Of a stretch of 64,000 bases of DNA, positions 7,329 through 16,560 are shown one piece after another. This DNA comes from CAVXJN01 sp963773585. Lineage in GTDB: Bacteria > Pseudomonadota > Gammaproteobacteria > JASBUN01. Under the pieces are notes generated by a model. It was not told the origin of the DNA. It saw only the letters and a program-made list of their open reading frames with translations, and did no database searches. A program made the translations under genes and the position numbers. Position 1 is the first letter of the stretch. Every line of letters begins with the position of its first letter. The stretch spans positions 868,001-932,000 of the forward strand of contig CAVZBR010000004.1 of the NCBI GenBank assembly GCA_963773585.1. The letters are read 5' to 3'.

Positions 7329-9941
7329 TCAAAAGCGCACCGCTATGCCGAAGCGGAACAGACTCTCCTTGTTGTCGAACTGCGCCGTGTCCGGATTACT
7401 GCCATGTGTGGTGGCGAAGCCGTAGTTGTCATAGTCGGTGACCGTGTAGTCAAAGCGTAGGAATACGTCATTGGAAGTCGGGATCTCCGCGCCCAAGCCA
7501 AGGCGCGTGCCGTCCAGTTCGTCGTCGCGATCGACCCAGGCTGCGGCGTTGTTGCCCTTCTTGTACTGGGTGTTGAACTTGGTGTTCACGATGCCGGCAC
7601 GGGCGTAGAGCATGGAGCCGCCATTGAGCACGTAGCCGATGCGCCCGGCGAAACCGTGGCTGCCCTTTTTGCTGACGGAAAAATCGCGCCCGCCCCCGGG
7701 GCTGCCGGTTTCGCGGATGTGATGCCAACGGGCCCGGCTGGAATCGGCTTCCACTTCCACGCCCAGATACCACTTGTTGATGGTGGTACCCCAGCCGGCG
7801 AACAGGCCGGCATCCGGGCCCGCGTCGGCGAAATCGGCGGTAAACGGAAACGGACCGGCACCAGAATCGTAGTGCTGCGCATCGACCTGGGAACTGACTT
7901 CGCCGTGCCCGGCCTGGGCGCCGACATAAAATCCGTCGAAGTCCACTTGCAGCGGCGCGGGGGCGCGGCCGGCGGCGCCGAAGCGCCAACCCAGCCCCAG
8001 TTTGAATTGGTTGTCGTCATTGTCGAATTGCTCGGTATCGATGCCATAGTCGACCGTGTAGCTGTCGTAGTCGGTATGGGTGTATTCCATGCGCCAAAAA
8101 AGATGCCGGCCTGCCGGGGTCTCCACACCCAATCCGACGCGGGTGCCGTCTTCGGTGAAGGTCCGCTGTACCACGGTAGCGGGATCGCCGTTGACTTCGT
8201 AGTGGGTGTCGAAGTCGGTGCGCACCTTGCCGGCTTCGGCATATAGCAGCGAGCCGTTGCCCAGGACGTAGCCACCGCGCAACGCGGCGCCGTAACTGTC
8301 GTTCTTGTCCACCGAGGAGGTGCGGCTGCCGGTCTTGATTTTCTGATGGAACCAGCCGCTGTCGCTGCCTTCGCCCTGCAGTTCGATGCCGCCGTACCAA
8401 CGTCCGTACGTCAGGCCGAATCCGGCGAACAGTCCGGCACCAGTGCCGAAGTCGCCGAAGTCGCCGCTATCGATGCCACTGCCGCCGCGTGCGCCTTCGG
8501 TGCGGGTGCGTACGGTCTCGTGGCTGAACTGCGCGCCGGCATAGAATCCACGCAGCGCGTCCGGCTCAGGGGCGGGCAGATCGTAGAGTGTCGTACGTTG
8601 CAGCACCCGGGGTTCGCGTACCGGATACAGCAGGCCGCGCAAGCGCACATAGATTTGATTGCGGAAATAATCGGAGAGCGGTTCGTCGGAATCGCGGTTG
8701 ATGAAGCGGTAGTCGGCTTCCAGATAGAGATTGCGGGTAAGCCTGTATTGCGCGCCGACTCCACCTACCAACAGGTCGTCGACGCGGTCGATGCCCTGGT
8801 AGTCGGTACGGCCCACTGACAAATGGGCGCGTAGGGTGGTACCGGGCCGCAGACGATGCTGGGCGAGCACGCCGGCACGGGAGTACACATAACTCGAAGC
8901 CGGTGTGCCGGTGGCGGCATCATAGACCGTGGTTTCTTCCAAGCTGCGATCCACGGTGGCACTTACGCTGGTGCGCGCAGAAGGGTGCCAATCGACGCGG
9001 CCGCCGAAGTCCAGCGTGCTGACGTCTTCGAGTCTCGGATCATCGTAGTCCTGGCGCATGGGGCCGACAAAGGCCTGGGCTTCTAGCCGGGGCCCGAACT
9101 TTCGCTTTACACCTAGTGCGGCTCTGTAACCGTCCGAATCGCGTTTGTAGCCGCGGTCGTCGAATGCGTCAGCGTAGGCGCGCCGGTCGAAGACGCCCTG
9201 CACGAACAGCTCCGTTTCCGGGCTGATCTGACGACTCAGCCGAGCTCCGGCGGTGGATTCGGTACGGTCGCGGTCATCGTTGTTGATGATTCCGGCGCTG
9301 GACGGCACATCGTTGAAGTCGAGCCGATCCGCGGTCACTCCCAGGCGCAGGGCATTGGCGTTGAACTTCCGGTACACGCCCGCGTGGCCGCTGGTGCTGG
9401 TGTAGGTGGTGGGTTCGATGCCGTTGACGTCCTCGGGCGAGGCCCGTTCTTCGTGCTCCTTGCCGTAGCCAAGGCCACCGAATACATTGGCGACCCGCGA
9501 AAGGTCGTAGCGTCCTTCCATGGAGGTGCGATAGTCGTTGTAGTTCTCGCTATCGTTGCTGCGGTAGCGGGCGAAATCGCCGCTGGCGCGGGCGCGAAAA
9601 TAGTGTCGCTCCCAGTCCGATACCAAGGAAACAGAAGGCGACAGCACCGTTACCAGATCGGACTCCTCATTGCTGCGGGTGGCGAAAATGTTGTCGTCAT
9701 AGACCTCGCTCAGCACGAGTTCCGGATACGCCAGCAGACTGCCCAGGCGCAGATTATCGTCCTTTGGCTGCGGCCGTGGCGCCGTTTCGGCGATGAGTCG
9801 GGATGGCTCGGGAATGATGCCCTCGGCGGTACGCGGGACGCGCTCCTCGTATCCTTCTGCCGGATCGGCTGCATGGGACGGTTGAATGCTGGCGGTTAAC
9901 GCCAGAATGATGGCTTGATAAATCCGGGACCGGGCCGGCAT
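7329..9941 (-). CDS. Large outer-membrane protein with three predicted beta-barrels
   Basis: The 870-residue product starts at 9941, eight bases after AAGGGGG, with a signal peptide ending near PSHAADP. Residues about 50-450 look like the outer-membrane beta-barrel (BBP2-type) found in exopolysaccharide-associated porins (PELVLSEVYDDNIFATRSNEESD; many alternating aromatic/polar strands). Two homologous modules of about 200 residues follow (about 462-654 and 664-870). Each opens with GFYAGAQ/GFYVGAQ, contains LFAGFGLTYGRWYGG/LFAGWGTTINKWYLG, and ends in a beta-signal-like FKLGLGWRF/FRFGIAVRF. These resemble eight-strand opacity/OmpA-like barrels. Three complete barrels in one chain is unusual. 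Function is unknown; surface structure or export are options. Confidence 0.82.
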   Translation of the reverse strand: MPARSRIYQAIILALTASIQPSHAADPAEGYEERVPRTAEGIIPEPSRLIAETAPRPQPKDDNLRLGSLLAYPELVLSEVYDDNIFATRSNEESDLVTVLSPSVSLVSDWERHYFRARASGDFARYRSNDSENYNDYRTSMEGRYDLSRVANVFGGLGYGKEHEERASPEDVNGIEPTTYTSTSGHAGVYRKFNANALRLGVTADRLDFNDVPSSAGIINNDDRDRTESTAGARLSRQISPETELFVQGVFDRRAYADAFDDRGYKRDSDGYRAALGVKRKFGPRLEAQAFVGPMRQDYDDPRLEDVSTLDFGGRVDWHPSARTSVSATVDRSLEETTVYDAATGTPASSYVYSRAGVLAQHRLRPGTTLRAHLSVGRTDYQGIDRVDDLLVGGVGAQYRLTRNLYLEADYRFINRDSDEPLSDYFRNQIYVRLRGLLYPVREPRVLQRTTLYDLPAPEPDALRGFYAGAQFSHETVRTRTEGARGGSGIDSGDFGDFGTGAGLFAGFGLTYGRWYGGIELQGEGSDSGWFHQKIKTGSRTSSVDKNDSYGAALRGGYVLGNGSLLYAEAGKVRTDFDTHYEVNGDPATVVQRTFTEDGTRVGLGVETPAGRHLFWRMEYTHTDYDSYTVDYGIDTEQFDNDDNQFKLGLGWRFGAAGRAPAPLQVDFDGFYVGAQAGHGEVSSQVDAQHYDSGAGPFPFTADFADAGPDAGLFAGWGTTINKWYLGVEVEADSSRARWHHIRETGSPGGGRDFSVSKKGSHGFAGRIGYVLNGGSMLYARAGIVNTKFNTQYKKGNNAAAWVDRDDELDGTRLGLGAEIPTSNDVFLRFDYTVTDYDNYGFATTHGSNPDTAQFDNKESLFRFGIAVRF

Positions 9942-10114
9942 GAATGTTCCCCCTTCCGCTTTTTTGTGTAAAAGTTGTACTCGTCGCATTTTTTTTTGGC
10001 ACAACGGCTATTGCGATTAGGCCGTTTAATATAACGATACGCTGGCCCGGCAGGACGCGCTTTGACATTCGTCAAGCAGACCGCTGAGAGCCGTGAAAAA
10101 GCGTGGGCCACAAT

Positions 10115-10141
10115 GCTCCCGCGGCCTTGGGCCGCGGGAGC
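10115..10141. terminator. Strong GC hairpin downstream of the host-attachment-family gene
   Basis: GCTCCCGCGGCC and GGCCGCGGGAGC form a perfect 12-bp stem with a TTG loop, eight bases beyond the stop of the minus-strand gene ending at 10149. No T-tract follows directly on the minus strand. It also lies about 170 bp upstream of the barrel protein's start. Confidence 0.6.
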
Positions 10142-10148
10142 TGCAGTT

Positions 10149-10643
10149 TCAAGCGGCGGGCGACCTGCGGGGCGGCAGCAGGCTTTCGCGGGCGAGGTGG
10201 TCGTGCACTTGGGTGGGATTGAGTTTGCTCAGGTCTTTGGCGAGTTCGACCATGCGGATACCCGTGCCGCGGGATTCCATTGCCGAGCGCAGGTGTCCGA
10301 GCATGCGTTTCTGCGATACCAGCACCAACTCCGAAGCGCCGTGCGCCTGATACAGACGACAGCATTCCTGCGCCACGTCGTTGGCAAAGCGGCGGTCATA
10401 TTCTTCCTGGTGCTGCGTGCGGTGGTCGTCGTAGCCATGGGCCGGCCCACCGACGCCGGCACGGTTGCGGCCCGCCTTCGGTTCGCTCCAGAGCTGGTTG
10501 CCGGTCTCGCGGTGTTGTGGATTTTGCAGGTCCTTCAATTCCACCAGATTGGGACCGGACTCCAATTCAGGAAACTGCGGTTCTTCGAGTGTGAAGAAGC
10601 GGGCGCGAGCGCCATTGGCGACAACCACGCAGTATTGATTCAT
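10149..10643 (-). CDS. Host attachment protein family (AtsE/DUF-type, baeRF-like)
   Basis: The product is 164 residues from the ATG at 10643, which follows CACGGAGGACG; the longer frame upstream has no such signal. It begins MNQYCVVVANGARARFFTLE and continues to LVLVSQKRMLGHLRSAM and LSKLNPTQVHDHLA, the pattern of proteins named 'required for attachment to host cells'. The name comes from a plant-associated homologue; the fold is related to the archaeal release factor/Pelota middle domain, so a ribosome- or RNA-related role is also possible. The central GRNRAGVGGPAHGYDDHR stretch is Gly/His-rich and probably flexible. Confidence 0.82.
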   Translation of the reverse strand: MNQYCVVVANGARARFFTLEEPQFPELESGPNLVELKDLQNPQHRETGNQLWSEPKAGRNRAGVGGPAHGYDDHRTQHQEEYDRRFANDVAQECCRLYQAHGASELVLVSQKRMLGHLRSAMESRGTGIRMVELAKDLSKLNPTQVHDHLARESLLPPRRSPAA

Positions 10644-11022
10644 AGAAACGTCCTCCGTGATGTGAATGCGCGCCGGGCGCGCAAGGTAACAGCCCGAGCC
10701 CCACGGCTCGGAGTAGCGAATGGGTTCAAAGACGTGCGACATACTGCGCGGGGCGGGCGCGCGCAAAGGCGTTGTGACGGTGCGGGACGTTGGCAACGAA
10801 GCCGAGCGCATAAGCAGATCGCTGTTAGGCTGTCTATCCTTGTTCTGATTATGAACCCAAATTCCGGTTTGACCAGCACCGCGCAACCGCAATCGATCGT
10901 CGTTTCATTCCCGCCGATGGTGTAACCTAAATCAGACGAAACAGTACCTTAGGCCGTAGCTGCGGACGCGGATCCCGCAACTCCACGGCACACGAATCAC
11001 GCCCCAGTGGAGCCGGAGCTCA
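10644..11022. promoter_or_regulatory. Divergent intergenic region upstream of asmA and the attachment-family gene
   Basis: No gene is supported in these 379 bp. It holds a perfect hairpin, CCGAGCC-CCAC-GGCTCGG at 10694-10711, and the short palindrome GCGCGC-CGG-GCGCGC at 10668-10682. Both fall in the presumed leader of the minus-strand gene starting at 10643. GGAG lies seven bases before the asmA ATG at 11023. No clear -35/-10 pair was identified. Confidence 0.5.
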
Positions 11023-13056
11023 ATGAAAAAAATCCTAAAAATCCTCGGCATAATCGTTGCAATCCTGGTGCTATTGATAGTCGCTGCGGTGGTGGCGCTG
11101 ACGCTGTTTTTCGACCCCAACGACTACCGTGACGATATCGCGCGTTATGTCAAAGATCAGACCGGGCGGGAGCTGAAGATCGACGGCGACCTGTCATTAT
11201 CCTATTTTCCCTGGATCGGAATCGAAATCGGCAAGGTCGATCTGGGTAACGCGCCAGGGTTCGGTCCGCAACCGTTTGCCCAGGTGACAAAAGCGGGAAT
11301 CAAAGTGCAGTTGCTGCCGTTGCTGCATAAAGAATTGGTAATGGACAAAGTGATCCTCGACGGTTTGCAGCTCAATTTGGCGCGCAACGAAAAAGGCGTG
11401 AGCAACTGGGAGGATCTATCGAAGCCGGCACCGGAATCCAAGCCGTCGGAACCGGCGCCTGGGGGCGGAGGCCCGGGACTGGCACGTTTCGACATCAGCG
11501 GAGTCGACGTCAGCAACTCCAACCTCGAATGGGATGACCGCCAATCCGGCAGTCACTTGGCAATCCGAAACCTCAACCTTACGACCGGCCATCTCGGCGG
11601 CGGCAATCCGGTTCCCGTGTCGCTCAAATTCGATTTCCTCCAAGATCCGAAGGCGCCGCCGCGGCATTTTGATTTGGACGCGAAAGTGGATTTGAATCTG
11701 GACCAGGGCACGCTGGCGGTAAACGATCTGCATGGCGATTTCGCCGGTCTGATCGATCTGAAAGCGCAGGTGCACGGCCAGGGCTTGAACGACAAGCCGC
11801 AGTTCACCGGGCACATCGAGTTGGGTGAATTCGTCCCCCGCAAAGTGCTCAAGGAGCTGGATGTGCAGCCGCCGCAAACGGCGGATGAGACGGTGCTCGG
11901 CAAGGCGTCCCTCGCCAGCGACTTCAAGGCCACTACTGACAGTGTATCGCTCACCGGACTGGTGGCAGCGCTGGATGACACCAAACTGCAAGGTCAGTTC
12001 GCAGTGGAGAATTTCGCCACCGCGGCGATGCGGTTCGACCTGAGCGTGGATGAAATCGACGTCGACCGTTACCTGCCGCCAGCGGATACATCGCCTGCGC
12101 AGGACAAGACCGCGCCCGCACCGGCGAGCAAGTCCTCGGATGCGCAAGCAACGCCACAAGCGGAGCCGGATGTGCTTCCCGTTGAGACGTTGCGCGGCCT
12201 GAACCTCAACGGCACTCTCAAGATCGGCAAACTCAAAGCCTATAACCTGCGTTCGGAGCAAATCGCTTTGAAGGTTACCGCCAACAAAGGCGATGTGCGT
12301 ATCAGTCCTGCCAGCGCCAAGCTCTATGGCGGCACCTACAGCGGCGACACCCATATCGATGCGCGCGGCAAACAACCGGTGATTTCGGTGGATGAAAAGC
12401 TTGCCGGCGTCCAGGCACAGCCGTTGTTCAAGGACGCGGCGGACAGTGATCTGATCAGCGGCACGGCCAATCTCAGCGCGAAGCTCAACACCACTGGCGC
12501 CAAAATGTCGCAGATCAAGCGCGGACTGAACGGCGACATCGCCATGGCGTTCGAAAACGGCAGTGTCAAAGGCATCAATATTCCGCAGATGATCCGCAAA
12601 GCCAGCGCCGCGGTGCAGGGTCAAACCGCGCCCGCCGATGAACCGCAGCAGACGGACTTTACGGCGTTGACGGGCACGGCCAAAGTGCAGAACGGCGTGG
12701 TCAACAATCAGGATCTGAACCTGAAAAGTCCGTTGCTGCGTGTGGATGGCAGCGGCACGGCGGACCTGGTCAAGGAGCAACTGGACTACACCGTGAAAGC
12801 GGTGATCGTCGCGAGCCTGCAAGGTCAGGGCGGCGCCACGCTGGACAAACTCAAGGGCGTGCCCATCCCGGTACATATCGGCGGCAGTTTCGCCGACCCG
12901 AAATTCAAGGTCGACGTGGCGCAAGCATTGACTGAAGAGCAGAAGCAGCGTCTGGAGAAAAAAGTCGATGAGCAAAAAGACAAATTGCGTGAAAAAGCCC
13001 AGGACCAGCTCAAAGACAAGTTGCCGGGCCTTGGCGATTTGTTCAAGCGCAAATAG
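11023..13056 (+). CDS. asmA: AsmA family protein
   Basis: AsmA-like proteins are inner-membrane anchored, project into the periplasm and are thought to help lipid transport to or assembly of the outer membrane. The 677-residue product has one N-terminal membrane anchor (about residues 5-30), then the family start signature FFDPNDYRDDIARYVKDQTGRELKIDGDL broken over residues 30-58, and a C-terminal AsmA_2-type domain (LSAKLNTTGAKMSQIKRGLNGD; LDKLKGVPIPVHIGGSFADPKF). Two Pro/Ser-rich linkers lie near residues 130-150 and 355-390. The C-terminus is strongly charged. It is followed 42 bp later by mutY. Confidence 0.92.
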   Translation: MKKILKILGIIVAILVLLIVAAVVALTLFFDPNDYRDDIARYVKDQTGRELKIDGDLSLSYFPWIGIEIGKVDLGNAPGFGPQPFAQVTKAGIKVQLLPLLHKELVMDKVILDGLQLNLARNEKGVSNWEDLSKPAPESKPSEPAPGGGGPGLARFDISGVDVSNSNLEWDDRQSGSHLAIRNLNLTTGHLGGGNPVPVSLKFDFLQDPKAPPRHFDLDAKVDLNLDQGTLAVNDLHGDFAGLIDLKAQVHGQGLNDKPQFTGHIELGEFVPRKVLKELDVQPPQTADETVLGKASLASDFKATTDSVSLTGLVAALDDTKLQGQFAVENFATAAMRFDLSVDEIDVDRYLPPADTSPAQDKTAPAPASKSSDAQATPQAEPDVLPVETLRGLNLNGTLKIGKLKAYNLRSEQIALKVTANKGDVRISPASAKLYGGTYSGDTHIDARGKQPVISVDEKLAGVQAQPLFKDAADSDLISGTANLSAKLNTTGAKMSQIKRGLNGDIAMAFENGSVKGINIPQMIRKASAAVQGQTAPADEPQQTDFTALTGTAKVQNGVVNNQDLNLKSPLLRVDGSGTADLVKEQLDYTVKAVIVASLQGQGGATLDKLKGVPIPVHIGGSFADPKFKVDVAQALTEEQKQRLEKKVDEQKDKLREKAQDQLKDKLPGLGDLFKRK

Positions 13057-13097
13057 CGGGCCGAAGTAGCGGTTGCGAACATGATATCCTGGGCGCT

Positions 13098-14177
13098 ATG
13101 ACTGCAGTGGCATCATTCAGCGCGCGGGTGCTGTCGTGGTTCGAACGGCACGGCCGCAAGGGTCTGCCCTGGCAGCGAAATCCAACGCCTTACCGGGTCT
13201 GGGTTTCGGAAATCATGCTGCAACAGACGCGAGTAAGCGCCGTGGTCGAATATTACGAACGTTTCATGGCGCGGTTTCCCGATCTGCGGCCATTGGCCGA
13301 CGCGCCCGAGGACGAAGTGCTCCATCTCTGGTCGGGACTGGGCTACTACGCCCGAGCGCGCAACCTGCACCGCGCCGCGCAATTGGTGCGGGATGAGCAT
13401 GGTGGCCAATTTCCCCGCGATTTCGACGCCATCGCCCAATTGCCCGGCATCGGCCGTTCGACCGCAGGGGCCATCGTGGCGCTGTCGTTCGGCGAGCGGC
13501 GTGCCATTCTCGACGGCAACGTGAAGCGCGTTCTGGCGCGGTTTCATGAAATAGAAGGCTGGCCCGGGCTGCCTGCGGTGGCGGCGGAACTCTGGTCCGC
13601 CGCGGAACGCCATACACCCGAAGTCGGCGTTGCCCAGTACACCCAGGCGATGATGGATCTCGGCGCTACGATTTGCGTGCGCAGCCGGCCGCGCTGCGCG
13701 GAATGTCCGTTGCACCTTGATTGCGGTGCCCACCGGTCGGGACGTACCGCGGCGTTGCCGCACCCGAAGCCGCGCAAGCAATTGCCGGTCCGTACGGCGA
13801 GATTGTTACTGCTGCGCGACGATCGCGGCGCCATTCTGCTGGAACGCCGCCCGCCCAGCGGAATATGGGGCGGGCTGTGGAGTTTACCGGAGTGTCCGCC
13901 TGGAGAAGATCTCGAACAATGGTGCGCGGCCAGATACGGCTGCAAAGTCTCGCGAGCGCGGACCTGGTCCACGGTGCGCCATACGTTTACCCATTTTCAT
14001 TTCGACCTGGTCCCGGTCGTGGTCCAGTTGGACGGTGACGGCGCTGCCGTGCGCGAAAGTGCGGATCAGATTTGGTTCGATGCCGCCCAGCCCCAGCCCC
14101 AGCGCCTGGGCTTGGCGGCACCGGTAAAGCGCCTGTTGCAAACCTTACAACTGGATTTCGAAGGAGCTCTCGTATGA
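13098..14177 (+). CDS. mutY: A/G-specific adenine glycosylase MutY
   Basis: MutY removes adenine mispaired with 8-oxoguanine. The 359-residue product carries the catalytic Glu in WVSEIMLQQTRV, the helix-hairpin-helix LPGIGRSTAGAIVALSF with catalytic Asp in ILDGNVKRV, the [4Fe-4S] cluster cysteines C-x6-C-x2-C-x5-C (CVRSRPRCAECPLHLDC), and a C-terminal NUDIX-like 8-oxoG recognition domain (LLERRPPSGIWGGLWSLPE). Its stop overlaps the yggX start in an ATGA, the usual mutY-yggX coupling. Confidence 0.97.
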   Translation: MTAVASFSARVLSWFERHGRKGLPWQRNPTPYRVWVSEIMLQQTRVSAVVEYYERFMARFPDLRPLADAPEDEVLHLWSGLGYYARARNLHRAAQLVRDEHGGQFPRDFDAIAQLPGIGRSTAGAIVALSFGERRAILDGNVKRVLARFHEIEGWPGLPAVAAELWSAAERHTPEVGVAQYTQAMMDLGATICVRSRPRCAECPLHLDCGAHRSGRTAALPHPKPRKQLPVRTARLLLLRDDRGAILLERRPPSGIWGGLWSLPECPPGEDLEQWCAARYGCKVSRARTWSTVRHTFTHFHFDLVPVVVQLDGDGAAVRESADQIWFDAAQPQPQRLGLAAPVKRLLQTLQLDFEGALV

Positions 14178-14446
14178 CTCGGACGGTGCATTGTGTAAAG
14201 CTCGACAAGGAAGCCGAAGGTTTGGACCGGCCGCCGTATCCCGGCGATCTCGGCAAGCGCATCTACGAAAATATTTCCAAGGAAGCGTGGCAGATGTGGC
14301 TGGGCCAGCAAACCATGCTGATCAACGAATACCGCCTTTCGCCCATCAATCCGGAACATCGCAAGATGCTCGAAGAACAGATGGAGAAATTCCTGTTCGG
14401 CGAGGGCGCGGAAACGCCCGAAGGTTATAGCCCTCCCGCAAAATAA
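14174..14446 (+). CDS. yggX: Fe(2+)-trafficking / oxidative damage protection protein YggX
   Basis: The product is 90 residues beginning MTRTVHCVKLDKEAEGLDRP with the conserved Cys7 and PYPGDLGKRIYENISKEAW, a full-length YggX. It helps protect Fe-S clusters from oxidation and is translationally coupled to mutY, itself an Fe-S enzyme. Its ATG overlaps the mutY stop, which fixes the start. Confidence 0.96.
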   Translation: MTRTVHCVKLDKEAEGLDRPPYPGDLGKRIYENISKEAWQMWLGQQTMLINEYRLSPINPEHRKMLEEQMEKFLFGEGAETPEGYSPPAK

Positions 14447-14517
14447 ACCGCTGCGCGCTGGTTCCTCGATCGAGAAGCCCTAAACTGGCAGCCAACGGGT
14501 GCCGGGAAGGTGAACGC

Positions 14518-15009
14518 ATGGCGACAAACAACGGATCGCAGCACAATCGGTCGGAACGCAGTTTGAGCAAGCTGCGGGCACTGGCCCGATTGCTCGACAA
14601 TGCGATCCCGTTGCCCGGAGGTTATCGAATCGGTCTGGACGGGTTGATCGGCTTGATTCCTGGTTTCGGCGACGCGGTCGGTGCCTCGTTGTCGGCGTAT
14701 ATCATCTTGCGCGCGGCGCAGATGGGCGCGTCCTGGACGACGTTGTTGCGTATGACGGGGAATGTTCTGATCGACGGTTTCGTCGGCTTGATTCCGATCC
14801 TCGGCGATTTGTTCGATTTCGCCTGGAAAGCCAATCAACGCAACATGGTGTTGTTGGACGAGGCGCTGCAGAGGCCGCCGGCGGGCGGCACCCCCGAACA
14901 TCGCCTGCGCTTGGTCGCCATCGTGATCGTGGCGCTACTCGGCGGCCTGGTGATCTTGTCGATCTATCTGTTCATCAAACTGCTGCTGGTATTGTTCGGC
15001 GCTCATTGA
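14518..15009 (+). CDS. DUF4112 small membrane protein
   Basis: The 163-residue product matches the DUF4112 pattern: ARLLDNAIPLPGGYRIGLDG followed by LIGLIPGFGDAVGASLSAY and a second, symmetrical FVGLIPILGDLFDFAWKAN, then a C-terminal transmembrane helix (about residues 130-158). The two G-L-I-P-x-x-G-D motifs look like an internal repeat. Function is unknown; a membrane location is likely. Confidence 0.85.
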   Translation: MATNNGSQHNRSERSLSKLRALARLLDNAIPLPGGYRIGLDGLIGLIPGFGDAVGASLSAYIILRAAQMGASWTTLLRMTGNVLIDGFVGLIPILGDLFDFAWKANQRNMVLLDEALQRPPAGGTPEHRLRLVAIVIVALLGGLVILSIYLFIKLLLVLFGAH

Positions 15010-15041
15010 AGCGTCATCCGAGCACGCCTCGCTCGCGTCCA

Positions 15042-16133
15042 TCAGCGAGTCGATCCGGTTCCGGTCTCATATTTTTTCAACAGAATGCCTTCGTCGCCGC
15101 AGCAACTGGCGGCGCATTTCTTCACTGCGTGCAGTTGCGCCGAATCGCCGTCCAGGTATGCATCCACCGGCAGATTCTCGCCGGCACAGTCACAGCCCTT
15201 GTCGTCGTAGACGTAGACATTCTGCAATCCTGCCGTGCGTGCGGCATCGTGCGCTTGCCACAAAGTCGCGGACGGCGTCGGCGGCACATCGGCCAGTTTG
15301 TAGGCGGGGAAGAACTTGGTGATATGCCAGGGACTTTCGGCGCCGAGATTCTCCCGTATCCAGGCGGCAATGTCCGCTAATTCCTGCGGATCGTCGTTCT
15401 TGCCGGGAATGACGTTGGTGCGGGTCTCGACGTGGATGCCGAGTTTTGCGGCGCGGGCAATGGAGCCAAGCACCTGCTCCACCTTGGCGGTGGGGCAGAT
15501 CTCGCGGTAGAAATCGTCGCGCAGGCTTTTGACATCGGAACAAAGCACGTCCACGTGCGGCGCCATCAGTTCCAGGGCTTCGTCGGTGACGTAGCTGTTG
15601 GAAACATACACTGTGTACAGTCCGGCCTCATGGGCGAGCACCGAAACGTCGAGCACGTACTCCAACCACACCGCGGGTTCCGAATAGGTGAAGGCAATGC
15701 CATCGGCGCCGTGGCGGCGGGCGGCGTCCACCATTTGCTCGGGCGTAACGTACGCGGAGGTGGAAGCGCCCCGCGCCAGATCGTCCAACGCAGTCACTCC
15801 CCAGGAAATTTCCAGATTATGGCAACCTCCGCAGCGGAAGTTGCAACCGTAACTGCCGACTGACATCACCCGGGTGCCCGGGCGATAGTGGCGTACGGGC
15901 TTGTCTTCAATGGGACCGACGTCGATCGCCGACAAAATTCCGTAGGACAGGTTGTAGAGGGTTCCGTTGCGATTGACGTGCGCTTGACAGAACCCGCGCT
16001 GCCCGTGCCGCAGCTTGCAGCGCCACAAACACAGATTGCAGCGCGTCGTGCCGTTTTCCAGGCGTTCCTGAAGACGGGTCTCGATCAGCTGGTATTGTTG
16101 CGGAGCGAGTGTGGTGTTCGACATCGGAACCAT
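15042..16133 (-). CDS. amrS: Radical SAM protein AmrS (AmmeMemoRadiSam family)
   Basis: The 363-residue product has the radical-SAM cluster motif C97-x3-C101-x2-C104 (GCNFRCGGC) and an N-terminal cysteine set (C32, C35, C39, C49) in TRCNLCLWRCKLRHGQRGFC, characteristic of AmrS. In the full system AmrS works with AMMECR1 and MEMO-like proteins. Neither partner gene is nearby, so it is an orphan in this window. Reaction unknown. Start is either Met1 (16133; GAGG three bases before) or Met4. Confidence 0.88.
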   Translation of the reverse strand: MVPMSNTTLAPQQYQLIETRLQERLENGTTRCNLCLWRCKLRHGQRGFCQAHVNRNGTLYNLSYGILSAIDVGPIEDKPVRHYRPGTRVMSVGSYGCNFRCGGCHNLEISWGVTALDDLARGASTSAYVTPEQMVDAARRHGADGIAFTYSEPAVWLEYVLDVSVLAHEAGLYTVYVSNSYVTDEALELMAPHVDVLCSDVKSLRDDFYREICPTAKVEQVLGSIARAAKLGIHVETRTNVIPGKNDDPQELADIAAWIRENLGAESPWHITKFFPAYKLADVPPTPSATLWQAHDAARTAGLQNVYVYDDKGCDCAGENLPVDAYLDGDSAQLHAVKKCAASCCGDEGILLKKYETGTGSTR

Positions 16134-16280
16134 TGACCTCTATGACGGACCCACCACCCTAATGCAGCCGGATTGCCGCCGCAACCGCGGTTTGACCACG
16201 GTCGTTGGTCTCGACCAGCGACCCCGAGCCGCAATCTCCTTGACTCCCGATACTTCACCCGGTTTAATTACGCCCTTCCC

Positions 16281-16356
16281 GGCCAGGTAGCTCAGTTGGT
16301 AGAGCAGGGGACTGAAAATCCCCGTGTCGGCGGTTCAATTCCGTCCCTGGCCACCA
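16281..16356 (+). tRNA. tRNA-Phe (anticodon GAA)
   Basis: A full cloverleaf is visible: acceptor GGCCAGG/CCTGGCC, D arm GCTCAGTTGGTAGAGC, anticodon stem GGGGA/TCCCC around CTGAAAA, T arm GGCGGTTCAATTCCGTC and an encoded CCA end. The anticodon GAA reads UUU and UUC. Confidence 0.97.
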
Positions 16357-16560
16357 TTCCTCTCCCGACCCGGCGTGGCCGTTCGAATTCAGCCCCAAAA
16401 TTCCCGGTTTCTCCACTCGGGAATGCTGCAATGTCCGCAAAATAAGTGGTTGAATCCGACGCCCTGAAGGCGTGACGAGCCTCTGGCTGTACGTGACCTA
16501 CGTGCCCTTATCTATAGTAGGTATGTGCCGTCGCGCTTCGTGGATGGGGATGATTCGAAA

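Noticed and set aside
11416..12975. 519-codon minus-strand frame inside asmA
   Set aside because: asmA on the plus strand has convincing family motifs; the antisense frame reflects codon bias.
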